Positions 13,620-14,063 of a stretch of DNA of 14,063 bases are shown piece after piece. Each line of letters begins with the position of its first letter. Within the stretch, counting starts at the first letter, position 1. The position numbers were made by a program, and so were the translations under genes. Source of the DNA: Sulfurovum sp. (GTDB lineage: Bacteria; Campylobacterota; Campylobacteria; Campylobacterales; Sulfurovaceae); contig JADGDL010000048.1 of NCBI GenBank assembly GCA_016744875.1, positions 1 through 14,063 of the forward strand, read 5' to 3'. The notes beneath the pieces are model-generated. The model worked only from the letters and a program-made list of their open reading frames with translations. It was not told the origin of the DNA and made no database searches.

Positions 13620-14063
13620 GAGAACTTATCCAACCCTTTAAACTTTCTATCTGTTCCAAAGTTCTAACCGTAGATGTACCACCTTCAGACTGACGTGCAT
13701 TCATAGAGGCACGGTTGTCAAGAAGAGCTATGACATCTTCACCTATACGTTTATCTATGCTCTGTAGGTCAGATAAAGAGAGCTCAGAAATGTCAAGTTC
13801 TTTTTCTTCTGCCATGTTGACAACATTTCCTACAATATGGTAAGCATCACGGAATGGAATCCCCGCCTCTTTTACCAGGTAATCAGCCAAATCTGTTGCA
13901 GAGAGATGACCTATCATGCACGCAGCTTCCATCTTGTCTGCATTTACTGTCATATCAGCTATCATCTCATTCATCACCTGTAATGAGAGAAGTGCTGTTC
14001 TAACAGAGTCGAAAACTCCCTCTTCGTCCTCTTGCATATCTTTGTTGTACGCAAGGCTAAGAC
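13612..14063 (-). CDS. argH: argininosuccinate lyase, C-terminal part (cut by window edge)
   Basis: ArgH splits argininosuccinate into arginine and fumarate, the last step of arginine synthesis. Only the last 150 or so codons are present; the frame runs open to the right edge, so the true start is outside. The visible part begins in LAYNKDMQEDEEGVFDS, the conserved (L/P)LAYNKDxQEDKE region. It continues with ATDLADYLV and GIPFRDAYHIVG of the C-terminal helical domain and ends with a GGTSTVR segment typical of the family. The stop codon lies inside a small hairpin shared with the convergent CYTH gene. A methionine at 14037 is internal and is not the start. Confidence 0.95.
   Translation of the reverse strand, partial: LSLAYNKDMQEDEEGVFDSVRTALLSLQVMNEMIADMTVNADKMEAACMIGHLSATDLADYLVKEAGIPFRDAYHIVGNVVNMAEEKELDISELSLSDLQSIDKRIGEDVIALLDNRASMNARQSEGGTSTVRTLEQIESLKGWISSQN

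Noticed and set aside
1..14063. Mobile elements, CRISPR arrays, integration sites, rRNA or tRNA genes
   Set aside because: No transposase, integrase, spaced direct repeats, target duplications or RNA-gene signatures were seen on either strand.

Overview
The window is AT-rich chromosomal DNA from a member of the Campylobacterota (Epsilonproteobacteria), most likely a Sulfurovum-like environmental lineage. Three things point there. The core block serA, rpsA, aroA/ispH, pheT, pheS, HIT is the block I remember from Helicobacter pylori and Campylobacter jejuni. The promoters look epsilonproteobacterial, with a clear TATAAT -10 box and no obvious -35 box. Finally, the PheT sequence is of a divergent type. 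Lineage is inferred from gene content and memory, not from a search.

Layout. Positions 51-9030 (minus strand) hold housekeeping genes, transcribed in the order pheS, pheT, ispH, aroA, then rpsA, then serA. The first four form a tight operon: pheS/pheT and ispH/aroA overlap by ATGA, and pheT/ispH are 2 bases apart. rpsA has its own promoter after a 150-base gap. serA follows a 124-base gap that holds an unusual set of nested inverted repeats. At 9144 a plus-strand HIT (Hint-type) gene diverges from pheS and ends at a bidirectional terminator shared with a minus-strand ABC-F ATPase (9542-11380). From 11459 onward the genes are small and mostly single: a 69-residue unknown protein (minus), a 68-residue Cys-rich DUF1450-like protein (plus), an OsmC-like protein (minus), a 147-residue unknown (plus), a single-domain CYTH protein (plus), and the 3' end of argH (minus), which runs off the right edge.

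How the genes relate. The left part serves translation (PheRS, ribosomal protein S1, ABC-F) and biosynthesis (SerA for serine, AroA for chorismate, IspH for isoprenoids; ArgH for arginine at the right edge). The OsmC-like and Cys-rich proteins sit tail to tail and look redox or thiol related.

Most notable points. (1) aroA is a gammaproteobacterial, class I EPSP synthase. It is unlike the AroA of Helicobacter and Campylobacter, and its order relative to ispH is swapped, which suggests xenologous replacement inside a core operon. (2) The PheT B3/B4 region lacks the residues normally associated with editing of mischarged tRNA. (3) The rpsA-serA gap is a structured element where I remember a small gene in relatives. 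(4) The 147-residue protein looks like a GGDEF-type fold without the GGDEF motif. I found no mobile element, CRISPR array, tRNA, rRNA, or clear novel multi-gene system.
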